DNA of 24,894 bases, taken from Thermogutta sp. (GTDB lineage Bacteria > Planctomycetota > Planctomycetia > Pirellulales > Thermoguttaceae). The notes under the pieces were generated by a model. It saw only the letters and a program-made list of their open reading frames with translations, had not been told where the DNA came from and made no database searches. Below, piece after piece: positions 16,289 through 22,584 of the stretch. The position numbers were made by a program, and so were the translations under genes. Positions within the stretch are counted from its first letter, which is position 1, and the number at the start of each line of letters is the position of its first letter. Location of the stretch: NCBI RefSeq assembly GCF_014359955.1, contig NZ_JACIYL010000004.1:1-24894 (forward strand). The letters are read 5' to 3'.

Positions 16289-17743
16289 ATGAAAGAAGAA
16301 ACGGTTGTCACCGCGTTTTCGTCGAAGGAACGGCTCCTCAAAGCGATACCTCCCGTTTGGCCCGAATCTTTGATGAGTCAGATCCGTGACCGGATACAGC
16401 AACGGAGAACCAAAGCTGTTGTCCTGGATGACGATCCGACGGGAACACAAACCGTGTACGACGTTCCCGTTGTAACAGAATGGTCCGTGGAACGTCTGAG
16501 GCGAGAAATTCGTGAACCCGGGCCGGGCTTTTACGTTCTTACCAATTCTCGAAGTTTGACGCCAGCAGAAACCCAAGAATTGCATCGCGAGTTAGGCCGG
16601 AATCTCATCGAAGCGGTGAACAGCGGCGAGGAATCTGCCGATTCACCGAGGCTTTGTGTGATCAGCCGCAGCGATTCCACGCTGCGAGGTCATTTCCCGG
16701 TCGAGATCAACATTCTGGGTGAGGTTCTTGGAACACCAGACGCCGTGTTTATTGTACCCTTCTTTGCAGAAGGGGGGCGTTTGACAATCGACAATATCCA
16801 TTACCTGGTGCAGGGCGAGGAACTGGTGCCTGTGGCCGCAACGCCCTTTGCCAAAGACCCCGTTTTCGGCTACACGTCGTGGAATCTGAGGGAATGGATC
16901 GTCGAAAAGAGCCGCGGCGATGTGGGCGGTGAACAAATCCATTGTATTTCCCTGGATGATATTCGTGTGGGTGGTCCGAATAAAATTCTCGATATTATCC
17001 GTGGCCTGCCCAAAGGTGCTTTCTGTATTGTCAATGCTGCGCACTATCGGGATCTGGAAGTCTTCACACTGGCGGTACTCGATGCCGAGGCAGAGGGGAA
17101 ACGGTTGTTGTTTCGTTCGGCAGCTTCGTTTGTTGCCGTTCGGCTTGGGCTTGAACCCAGGCCAACGCTGAAACCAACAGAACTTTGCGATGCCGGGTCA
17201 TCTATCGGGGGACTTGTTGTGTGTGGTTCTTATGTGCCGGGGAGTACCCGGCAACTGGAAAACCTCCTGTCACAGGGCGGGATCGAGCCAGTTGAATTCG
17301 ATGTGGTGCAGTTTTTTGCTGCTCAATCGCCCGAAAAATATGTGACAGATATTACTCAGGAAGTCAAGAAACGATTGGTTTCTGGTCGCCATGTTGTCCT
17401 TTTCACAAGCCGTCAATATGTCGGCAGCTCCGATACTCAACAAAGTTTGGCGATGGGTCGCAGAATTGCCGCAGCACTTGCGGAGATTGTTCGGGAACTT
17501 GGAATACGGCCTCGGTTTCTTATCGCGAAAGGTGGGATCACCTCCAGCGAGGTGGCGACGAAAGGTTTGGGTGTACGACGAGCTATGGTTCGAGGCCAGG
17601 CGCTGCCCGGCGTCCCTGTTTGGGAATTGGACGAAAACTCTCTCTATCCGGGCCTGAGGTACATTGTCTTTCCAGGCAACGTGGGTGGACCAGACGCCCT
17701 TGCCCGGCTGGTCAAGAGTTTATCGGAGATCGGTGGCGCCTAG
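16289..17743 (+). CDS. DUF1537 four-carbon acid sugar kinase family protein
   Basis: A cytoplasmic ATP-dependent kinase of 484 residues. Characterised relatives are D-threonate kinase (DtnK), D-erythronate kinase, 3-oxo-tetronate kinase (OtnK) and 3-oxo-isoapionate kinase (OiaK). The N-terminal substrate domain has DDDPTGTQT (47-55), TNSR (85-88) and SRSDSTLRGHFP (126-137). The C-terminal nucleotide domain has VVCGSY (310-315), IAKGGITSSEVA (412-423) and FPGNVGGPDA (461-470). Length is a little above the usual 420-470. ATG 16289 was chosen because the protein becomes family-like soon after it; the longer frame to 16154 would overlap the VOC gene with no similarity. The ribosome-binding site is weak. 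It is the last gene of the cluster. The kinase normally works with a PdxA2-type dehydrogenase, an aldolase or a decarboxylase; here only the IPMDH-like enzyme is present. Confidence 0.9.
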   Translation: MKEETVVTAFSSKERLLKAIPPVWPESLMSQIRDRIQQRRTKAVVLDDDPTGTQTVYDVPVVTEWSVERLRREIREPGPGFYVLTNSRSLTPAETQELHRELGRNLIEAVNSGEESADSPRLCVISRSDSTLRGHFPVEINILGEVLGTPDAVFIVPFFAEGGRLTIDNIHYLVQGEELVPVAATPFAKDPVFGYTSWNLREWIVEKSRGDVGGEQIHCISLDDIRVGGPNKILDIIRGLPKGAFCIVNAAHYRDLEVFTLAVLDAEAEGKRLLFRSAASFVAVRLGLEPRPTLKPTELCDAGSSIGGLVVCGSYVPGSTRQLENLLSQGGIEPVEFDVVQFFAAQSPEKYVTDITQEVKKRLVSGRHVVLFTSRQYVGSSDTQQSLAMGRRIAAALAEIVRELGIRPRFLIAKGGITSSEVATKGLGVRRAMVRGQALPGVPVWELDENSLYPGLRYIVFPGNVGGPDALARLVKSLSEIGGA

Positions 17744-18341
17744 TGTTCGATCACGTCTGCTTTTTTGGGTAGAGATACCCCGGCCTGGCGCGGGCGTTCT
17801 CGGTGGCGAAATGCCCGTTGACGCCGGATTGGTTGCGGTGGCGTTCGTCTGCCCCAGCGGTTCTTCCTCGACGCAGCGTCTCGTTATCCGAACTGCAGCG
17901 ATCAAGGCACTGCCCGGTCATCACGCTTACTTCGATCTCCGCAGTAATGAGCCAACACCCCTGTTTGAGAGTACGACGAATATCGGGGCGTCCAGCGAGC
18001 CGATAGTCGCCGGCCGGTGCGAAAGCCTTGTCCAGTGTTCCGCGCGGAGGCATGTTCAAGCTATTGCAAACCAGGATCGCACGTTTGGCCGCTGAATAAC
18101 CGTAATTCAGAAGCTCCTCAATCTCGTACGCCCGGTTTTGATTCGTTTCCCTGAGTCGAACGCTCACCTTCCGCCATCGCGCCGACATAACCATGCGTCA
18201 ACTATGTTGCCGAAAGGAAGGCCCAACTATAATGAGAGGCTTGTGTGGTGTCTTGGTCCCCTTCATGGGGCCTGGGATGTTTGTCACCAGGGAATTGTTC
18301 CCCACGTTGTTTTCGTCGCTGATCCGGAAAGGAGACGCACC
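17744..18341. other. Intergenic interval (598 nt), no convincing gene
   Basis: A minus-strand frame at 17751-18194 is open for 147 codons from an ATG. Its start (around RAYEIEELLNYGYSAAKRA) looks moderately protein-like, but the C-terminal half is a run of charged and Gly/Arg residues without motifs, and the opposite strand is open too (17664-18095). I cannot assign either; decayed coding sequence is possible. A short GGGTA-GAGA-TACCC hairpin (17767-17780) lies after a T6 tract, the wrong order for a terminator of the operon. A perfect TATAAT lies at 18228-18233. Confidence 0.45.
18205..18233 (+). promoter_or_regulatory. Candidate promoter of the Tat-exported isomerase-like gene
   Basis: TATAAT (18228-18233) is a perfect -10, with TGTTGC 17 nt upstream (18205-18210) or TTGCCG at 15 nt (18207-18212) as weak -35 elements. 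The leader to the ATG at 18342 would be about 100 nt. It suggests separate transcription from the preceding operon. Confidence 0.4.
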
Positions 18342-19256
18342 ATGAGTCAAACGTCTGTTACGCGCCGGGATTTTGTCAAGGCAACGGGAGTGGCCGTGCT
18401 GGCAGGCGGGCTCACCGGCTTGCCGCTACGGATGTCGCTGGCGGAAGGTCAGCGATTGGCTGAGGGGGCCCCTCACGCCGAAAAGCTCGGCTGGCGTCTC
18501 GGCTGCCAGGCCTACACGTTTAACCGCTTCACGTTTTACGAAGCGATTGAAAAGACGGCGTCGCTGGGCCTCCACTACATTGAGGCATATCCGGGCCAGA
18601 CGCTGTCCAAGGAGAAGCCCGACGCTAAGACCAATGAGTCACTCTCGCCAGCGGATCGTAAGGAAATCAAAAAACGGCTTGCCGATGCCGGATTGAAGCT
18701 GGTCAATTACGGCGTGGTTGGACTGCCCGCCAATGAAGGCGCGTGTCGTCGTGTCTTCGATTTCGCCAAAGACATGGGCATCGAAACGATCGTCTCCGAA
18801 CCGCCCTTCGACGCCTTCGACATTATTGAAAAGCTGTGCGAGGAATACCAAATCAATGTGGCAATCCACAACCATCCGAAACCTTCACCCTACTGGAACC
18901 CCGATACGGTCCTCAAAGTTTGCCAGGGACGCAGCAAGCGAATCGGCGCCTGTGCCGATACAGGACACTGGATGCGGTCGGAGATCAATCCCCTGGAAGC
19001 CATTAAGAAACTGGAAGGCCGAATTATTTCCTTCCATTTCAAGGACCTCAACCGCTACGGAATGGGTGCCCATGACGTTCCCTGGGGCACCGGCCAGGCG
19101 AACGTGCCTGCCTTGCTCAAGGAAATCAAGCGTCAAGGACTCAAGGCAGTCTTCTCCATCGAGTATGAATATCACTGGGAAAACTCCCTGCCCGAAATCG
19201 CCGAGTGCGTCAAGTTCTTCGATAAAGTCGCCGCAGAGCTTCTGAGCTCTGGCTGA
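18342..19256 (+). CDS. Tat-exported sugar phosphate isomerase/epimerase-like TIM barrel protein
   Basis: A 304-residue protein of the xylose-isomerase-like TIM-barrel superfamily (AP endonuclease 2 fold). A twin-arginine signal (TRRDFVKATG, 7-16, then VAVLAGGLTGLPL) shows export in folded form. The barrel has the metal-site pattern: IHNHP (175-179), DTGHW (206-210), SFHFKDL (230-236), PWGTGQ (247-252) and FSIEYEYHW (271-279). Superfamily members isomerise, epimerise or dehydrate sugars; several planctomycete paralogues are secreted and none is assigned to a reaction that I can tie to this one. GGAAAGGAG ends seven nt before the ATG (strong site); the frame is open back to 18138 with no sense. 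It lies on the same strand 598 nt after the kinase gene and ends at a clear terminator, so it may assist the operon's pathway but is probably its own unit. Confidence 0.88.
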   Translation: MSQTSVTRRDFVKATGVAVLAGGLTGLPLRMSLAEGQRLAEGAPHAEKLGWRLGCQAYTFNRFTFYEAIEKTASLGLHYIEAYPGQTLSKEKPDAKTNESLSPADRKEIKKRLADAGLKLVNYGVVGLPANEGACRRVFDFAKDMGIETIVSEPPFDAFDIIEKLCEEYQINVAIHNHPKPSPYWNPDTVLKVCQGRSKRIGACADTGHWMRSEINPLEAIKKLEGRIISFHFKDLNRYGMGAHDVPWGTGQANVPALLKEIKRQGLKAVFSIEYEYHWENSLPEIAECVKFFDKVAAELLSSG

Positions 19257-19391
19257 ACTTTTGCGATCACACACGGCTGTTTTCCACGAGCTTCACTCTC
19301 GGAAAACCCACCTGAATTTTTCCGGTGAGTCGATACTGCTTCTGGGCATTCACCGGGGCCGAACGTCTTTGCAGAACTGGAAGCTGATTTT

Positions 19392-19421
19392 GACCGCCCG
19401 CCTCGGGCGGTCTTTTCTTTT
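19392..19421 (+). terminator. Intrinsic terminator after the isomerase-like gene
   Basis: GACCGCCCG (19392-19400) pairs perfectly with CGGGCGGTC (19404-19412) around a CCT loop, followed by TTTTCTTTT (19413-19421). A 9-bp GC-rich stem with a T tract is a textbook Rho-independent terminator for plus-strand transcription. Confidence 0.9.
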
Positions 19422-19708
19422 GAGAGCTAACTTTTCAACCTGTCTGCAGATCTTTGCCATTGCCAGGACGGCTGCGGAAGGTCGCGGCGGTGGACACTTT
19501 CTCGTCACGCCAGTTACCTATCTTATTGATTTGCAATCACTTATGGCAGTGCATGCACCCCACACCAGCCCCGGGACCAAACAAATTTCCAGATCATGCT
19601 TGACTTTGCCTCTTCGCGCTGCCACAGTTTTTGCCACAGTTTCGACATGCTGTTGCAGCCGGAAGGGTGTCAAGTCTTTTCGTGCACCCGCTTGAGTCCC
19701 TCTACAAT

Positions 19709-19774
19709 GGGCGGTGGATCCATGCGGTTATTCGGCGAGTGGTGGGCACCGCCCGCCCTTAGTGGTTATTCGGC
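19709..19774. repeat. Repeats upstream of the RHH gene
   Basis: An 11-nt direct repeat GGTTATTCGGC occurs at 19726-19736 and 19764-19774 (38 nt apart). An inverted repeat GGGCGGTG (19709-19716) / CACCGCCC (19747-19754) overlaps it. The elements end about 80 nt before the ATG of a ribbon-helix-helix protein gene, a position that suits autoregulatory operators. Confidence 0.45.
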
Positions 19775-19852
19775 TCCATCCGTGGGTGGGTACAACGTCT
19801 GGCAACTGATCACGAGAAAGTTATTTTGGGAAACTCGAGGAGGGAAAGACTG

Positions 19853-20359
19853 ATGGATCTGGCTGACAGTCTCCGCAGGCACGAAACGACAGAAACAGTT
19901 GAAGACCGCTGCCGGAAAATCGAAGAAAAAGCGGATCAACTCTTCGCGGCAGGCGTGGCATGGACCACTTTTTTCAAAGAACTTTTGGGACCCGAGGGTC
20001 TGGTCCGCCGCCTGTTCCCCACGCCTGAGGAGCTCAGTCGTTTCGAGCAAACGGCTACGCATCGAAAGGTTCAGGAAATGCTCGCCAGCTTGCGCCGAGT
20101 CCAGGAGGGCCGAGCGGCCAGAACCGAGGCCCTCAGCGTTATCACGCTGAGAATTCCGAAAAGCCTTCACGATGCCCTCGCTGAAGAGGCCCACGCTTTG
20201 AAGACCAGTATTAACCGACTGTGCATTTCAAAGCTCGCCCAACTGATTGACGCGCGCTTGGTCCCGCCGCTACGGCAATTCGATCGCGGCGGCGAAATCC
20301 CCAAAGAAGACCCGGGGGCCGACTCAAGGACGTCCGACGAGCTTCCTGAGCGAAGGTAG
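19853..20359 (+). CDS. Ribbon-helix-helix (HicB C-terminal/CopG-like) domain protein
   Basis: A 168-residue soluble protein. Residues 95-132 (LSVITLRIPKSLHDALAEEA and on to TSINRLCISKLAQLI) are a clear ribbon-helix-helix DNA-binding domain of the type found at the C-terminus of HicB antitoxins (T-L-R-I-P-K-S-L-H, then S-x-N-x-L-x-x-x-K-L). The N-terminal 90 residues are helical and charged (EDRCRKIEEKADQLF, TPEELSRFEQTATHRKVQEML) and do not resemble the HicB RNase-H-like domain. No HicA-like toxin gene is next to it, so a toxin-antitoxin pair is not supported; a stand-alone transcription factor is likelier. ATG 19853 has AGGAGGG eight nt upstream. The gene converges with RNase P RNA. Confidence 0.8.
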   Translation: MDLADSLRRHETTETVEDRCRKIEEKADQLFAAGVAWTTFFKELLGPEGLVRRLFPTPEELSRFEQTATHRKVQEMLASLRRVQEGRAARTEALSVITLRIPKSLHDALAEEAHALKTSINRLCISKLAQLIDARLVPPLRQFDRGGEIPKEDPGADSRTSDELPERR

Positions 20360-20412
20360 CGGCCGGCACAATGAACCGCCCCGGATGGGACGCTGAGCCA
20401 GGAAAAAATCGA

Positions 20413-20821
20413 GGAGCACGAGGGCGGGCCTGTAAGCCGGGTTCTGTACCCTGGTGTTCTCCAGGGCGATGGCCATTTATCTAGGAGGCCGATTGCTCGG
20501 CCCCTCTAGCGGTCTACCCGGGGGTTGAAGGTGGCGGTCGGGATCACCCGCGGAGGCTTGCGCCTCACTCCCCCCTGCTTGACCTTGCTCCCGGTGGGGT
20601 TTGCCTAGCCAGACCGGTCACCCGGCCTGCTGGTGAGCTCTTACCTCACCCTTTCACCCTTACCGCGCGGTGGGCACCGCGAGGCGGTCTAGTTTCTGTG
20701 GCACTTTCCCTGGCCTTTCGGCCGGTGGGTGTTACCCACCACCGTGATCCCGAGGAGCCCGGACTTTCCTCCCGCCCGGCGACAGACCGGGCCGGCGGCC
20801 ATCCAGCCCGCTCCGTGCTCC
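20413..20821 (-). ncRNA. rnpB: RNase P RNA, bacterial type A
   Basis: The catalytic RNA that removes 5' leaders from pre-tRNA. Read on the minus strand, the conserved pieces are present in order: GAGGAAAGTCCGGGCTCC (CR-I region), AGGGTGAAAGGGTGAGGTAA followed by GAGCTCACC (CR-II/III), GGCAAACCCC, AGATAAATGGCC (20471-20482, CR-IV) and ACAGAACCCGGCTTACAGGC (CR-V, 20428-20447). Helix P1 closes the molecule: GGAGCACG at the 5' end (20814-20821) pairs with CGTGCTCC at the 3' end (20413-20420). These set the ends, about 409 nt. A U6 tract follows the 3' end (20403-20408). The layout, with a P12-like arm, fits the ancestral A class. Mature ends may differ by a few nt. Confidence 0.96.
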
Positions 20822-20828
20822 ATTATTG

Positions 20829-20858
20829 ATTATACGCTTCAGCCCATCTCGCTCTCAC
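20829..20858 (-). promoter_or_regulatory. Promoter of RNase P RNA
   Basis: On the minus strand a perfect TATAAT (20829-20834) lies seven nt before the RNA's 5' end at 20821. An 18-nt spacer leads back to GTGAGA (20853-20858), a 4 of 6 match to the -35. The element overlaps the final codons and stop of the upstream radical SAM gene. Confidence 0.7.
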
Positions 20859-21846
20859 GAGTTGCCTCCGGGGTTTGCTCCGCCATCCGGTCCCACAACT
20901 TTCCCTGATACGTGTCCCGTTCTTCCAGAAGTTGCTGGATGCGTCGCAGTGTGCCCGATTTATCACGACACCAATCGGGGGCAATCAGGTACGCGTCCGA
21001 CGTCTCGGCCGTCAGCCGTTCGATGACGACCGCCGGGGATAGCCTTTCCAGGGCAGCTACAACCAACTCCGCGTACTCATCGCGCTCAAGCGGGCGATAC
21101 ATGCCTGCGGCGTATATTTTCGCCAGTGCGGTATCGCGGGCCACGTACAAGTTGTGAATTTTGACAGCATGAATAGGCAGATCCCGCAGGGCGTAAATGG
21201 TACCCAGCATCACTTCCGCGGTTTCCCCGGGTAAACCGAACATAATGTGGGCGCATACCCGGAGATTTCGAGTAGCGCAGGCCCAGACGGCCTGGCAAAA
21301 GTCTGCGAATGTGTGACCGCGATTGATTCGCCGAAGCGTCGAATCATGGGCCGACTGCAGGCCGATCTCCACACTCAGCCAGATTTTCTCGTTCAATTCC
21401 GCGAGAAAGTCCAATACTTCCGGGGGAAGGCAATCTGGCCGTGTTCCGATTGCCAGCCCGACAACGCCGGGCACCGTGATGGCCTCTGAAAACATTGCCT
21501 TGAGGACCGGTAATGGTGCGTACGTATTGGTCCCCGGTTGGAAGTAGGCGATGAATCTGTCGAGCGCCCGCCGCTTCCTGAAATGGTCAATCGCACGGCG
21601 AATTTGCTCCGCCACGCTGGCAGGCTGGTCGTAGCGGCGACTGGGACTGAAACTCGCGATGTTGCAAAATGTGCAGCCAAAGCGGCTGATCGTTCCGTCG
21701 GCATTGGGACAGTGAAAGCCGCCGTCCACGCTGATTTTCCAGGTCTCTCCCCCAAACGTGTGCCGATAATACAGACTAAGGTTGAAGTAGCGTTTTCCCA
21801 ACGCCCGCCAGTCAACGGGCGGCGAAGACTGCCAAATCCGAGACAT
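20839..21846 (-). CDS. TIGR01212/YhcC-family radical SAM protein
   Basis: A 335-residue radical SAM protein that matches E. coli YhcC over its whole length. The [4Fe-4S] cysteines follow the family pattern CPNADGT...GCTFC (Cys46, Cys58, Cys61; C-x11-C-x2-C), with N-I-A-S-F directly after. Further conserved blocks are YFQPGTNTYAP, GLAIGTRPDCLP, VEIGLQSAHDSTLRRINRGH and MFGLPGET. Function is not well established for the family; a role in tRNA or nucleotide modification has been suggested. The start is uncertain: ATG 21846 (used here) fits homologue length, while ATG 21870 adds eight residues. rnpB lies 17 nt downstream on the same strand, so read-through into it is likely as well as from its own promoter. 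Confidence 0.9.
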   Translation of the reverse strand: MSRIWQSSPPVDWRALGKRYFNLSLYYRHTFGGETWKISVDGGFHCPNADGTISRFGCTFCNIASFSPSRRYDQPASVAEQIRRAIDHFRKRRALDRFIAYFQPGTNTYAPLPVLKAMFSEAITVPGVVGLAIGTRPDCLPPEVLDFLAELNEKIWLSVEIGLQSAHDSTLRRINRGHTFADFCQAVWACATRNLRVCAHIMFGLPGETAEVMLGTIYALRDLPIHAVKIHNLYVARDTALAKIYAAGMYRPLERDEYAELVVAALERLSPAVVIERLTAETSDAYLIAPDWCRDKSGTLRRIQQLLEERDTYQGKLWDRMAEQTPEATRESEMG

Positions 21847-21855
21847 GCCTATTTG

Positions 21856-21884
21856 TTGACGCTCGCACATTTTGGGCTTACACT
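21856..21884 (+). promoter_or_regulatory. Sigma70-like promoter of the FHA gene
   Basis: TTGACG (21856-21861), 17 nt, TACACT (21879-21884): near-consensus spacing and hexamers, start point about 21891, leader about 84 nt to the ATG at 21975. It sits over the 5' end of the opposite-strand radical SAM gene. Confidence 0.6.
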
Positions 21885-21923
21885 AAAAGGGCGGTTTCCG
21901 AAGGCAGAACAGGTTCTAAGGGC

Positions 21924-21952
21924 ATCGTAAGGGCGCAGGAAAAACTTTTCAA
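21924..21952 (-). promoter_or_regulatory. Candidate promoter of the radical SAM gene
   Basis: On the minus strand TTGAAA (21947-21952), 17 nt, TACGAT (21924-21929), predicted start point about 21917, some 70 nt before the ATG at 21846. It faces the plus-strand promoter at 21856-21884, so the two transcripts would overlap. Confidence 0.45.
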
Positions 21953-21974
21953 GGAACAGAGAACAGGCGATCGT

Positions 21975-22490
21975 ATGTTCGGAGAGCTGATCCCCCTCGG
22001 TGGTGGTGACCCCATCCCCTTGTTGAAGAAGCGGCTTATCGTAGGACGCAGAGAGAATTGCGATATTGTTCTTCGATTCTCGAATGTGTCCGGCCAGCAC
22101 TGTGAACTGTTCGTGGTCTCCGGATACTGGTACGTACGCGACCTGAACAGTACGAACGGCATCAAAGTGAACGGGGTCCGGGTGAAAGAGCGCCGACTCG
22201 ACCCCGGTTCGATCCTGTCTATCGCCAAGCATCAATACGAAATCCGATACAATCCCATCGAGTTGGGTGCGGTGGGACCTCCTCCTCCCGACACTCTCGA
22301 ACAGGACATTTTCGCGCGGTCTCTGCTGGAACGGGCAGGATTGGTCAAACCGAAGCGAACCGAAGAAGAGGCGACGCCGTCGAAGCCAGGGACCGACAAG
22401 GAAAAACAGGAAACTCTTTCCGATCATGACGAACCGCGGTACGATGTTCTTGAAGGTTTGCGACGGCGTCCGGGACCGCATTCGCGGTAG
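21975..22490 (+). CDS. FHA-domain protein
   Basis: A 171-residue cytoplasmic protein. Residues about 1-95 form a forkhead-associated domain, which binds phosphothreonine: VGRRENCDIVL (23-33, with Gly24-Arg25), SNVSGQHC (36-43, Ser39 and His42), RDLNSTNGIKVNG (55-67, with the Asn61-Gly62 pair). All key residues are kept. The remaining 75 residues are polar and disordered-looking (PPPP at 102-105; Lys/Glu-rich 125-150). It stands alone without other domains, so it is probably an adaptor for a Ser/Thr kinase target. No kinase gene is in the window; a PP2A-like phosphatase is at 5916-6596 but distant. rsgA follows after 94 nt. The Shine-Dalgarno is weak. Confidence 0.9.
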   Translation: MFGELIPLGGGDPIPLLKKRLIVGRRENCDIVLRFSNVSGQHCELFVVSGYWYVRDLNSTNGIKVNGVRVKERRLDPGSILSIAKHQYEIRYNPIELGAVGPPPPDTLEQDIFARSLLERAGLVKPKRTEEEATPSKPGTDKEKQETLSDHDEPRYDVLEGLRRRPGPHSR

Positions 22491-22584
22491 CTCGCCGCAA
22501 CCCGAGAGAACCGCAGGATTTGCGACAGCCGTACCCTGAATAATTAGTTACTGGAGACGGCCGAAGTGGCGCGTCACGGGTTAG

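Larger units (their letters stand above)
19257..19852. other. Intergenic interval (596 nt) with terminator and repeats
   Basis: The interval holds the intrinsic terminator of the isomerase-like gene (19392-19421). It also has a tandem GCCACAGTTT pair near 19619-19643 and, nearer the next gene, a direct-repeat pair inside an inverted repeat (19709-19774). No open frame looks like protein. A TACAAT at 19703-19708 has no good -35. Confidence 0.5.

Noticed and set aside
17761..17780. T6 tract plus GGGTA-GAGA-TACCC hairpin as operon terminator
   Set aside because: The T tract is before, not after, the hairpin on the plus strand, and on the minus strand the hairpin is followed by A residues.
17664..18095. 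Plus-strand 143-codon frame after the kinase gene
   Set aside because: Starts inside the kinase gene and has low-quality, Arg/Ser-rich sequence; treated as non-coding.
19853..20359. HicAB toxin-antitoxin module
   Set aside because: Only the RHH domain resembles HicB; the N-terminal domain differs and no HicA-like frame lies on either side.
20403..20420. RNase P P1 helix arm plus U6 as an intrinsic terminator
   Set aside because: The arm pairs with the distant 5' end of the RNA, not with a local partner, so it is not a terminator hairpin; the U tract is only noted.
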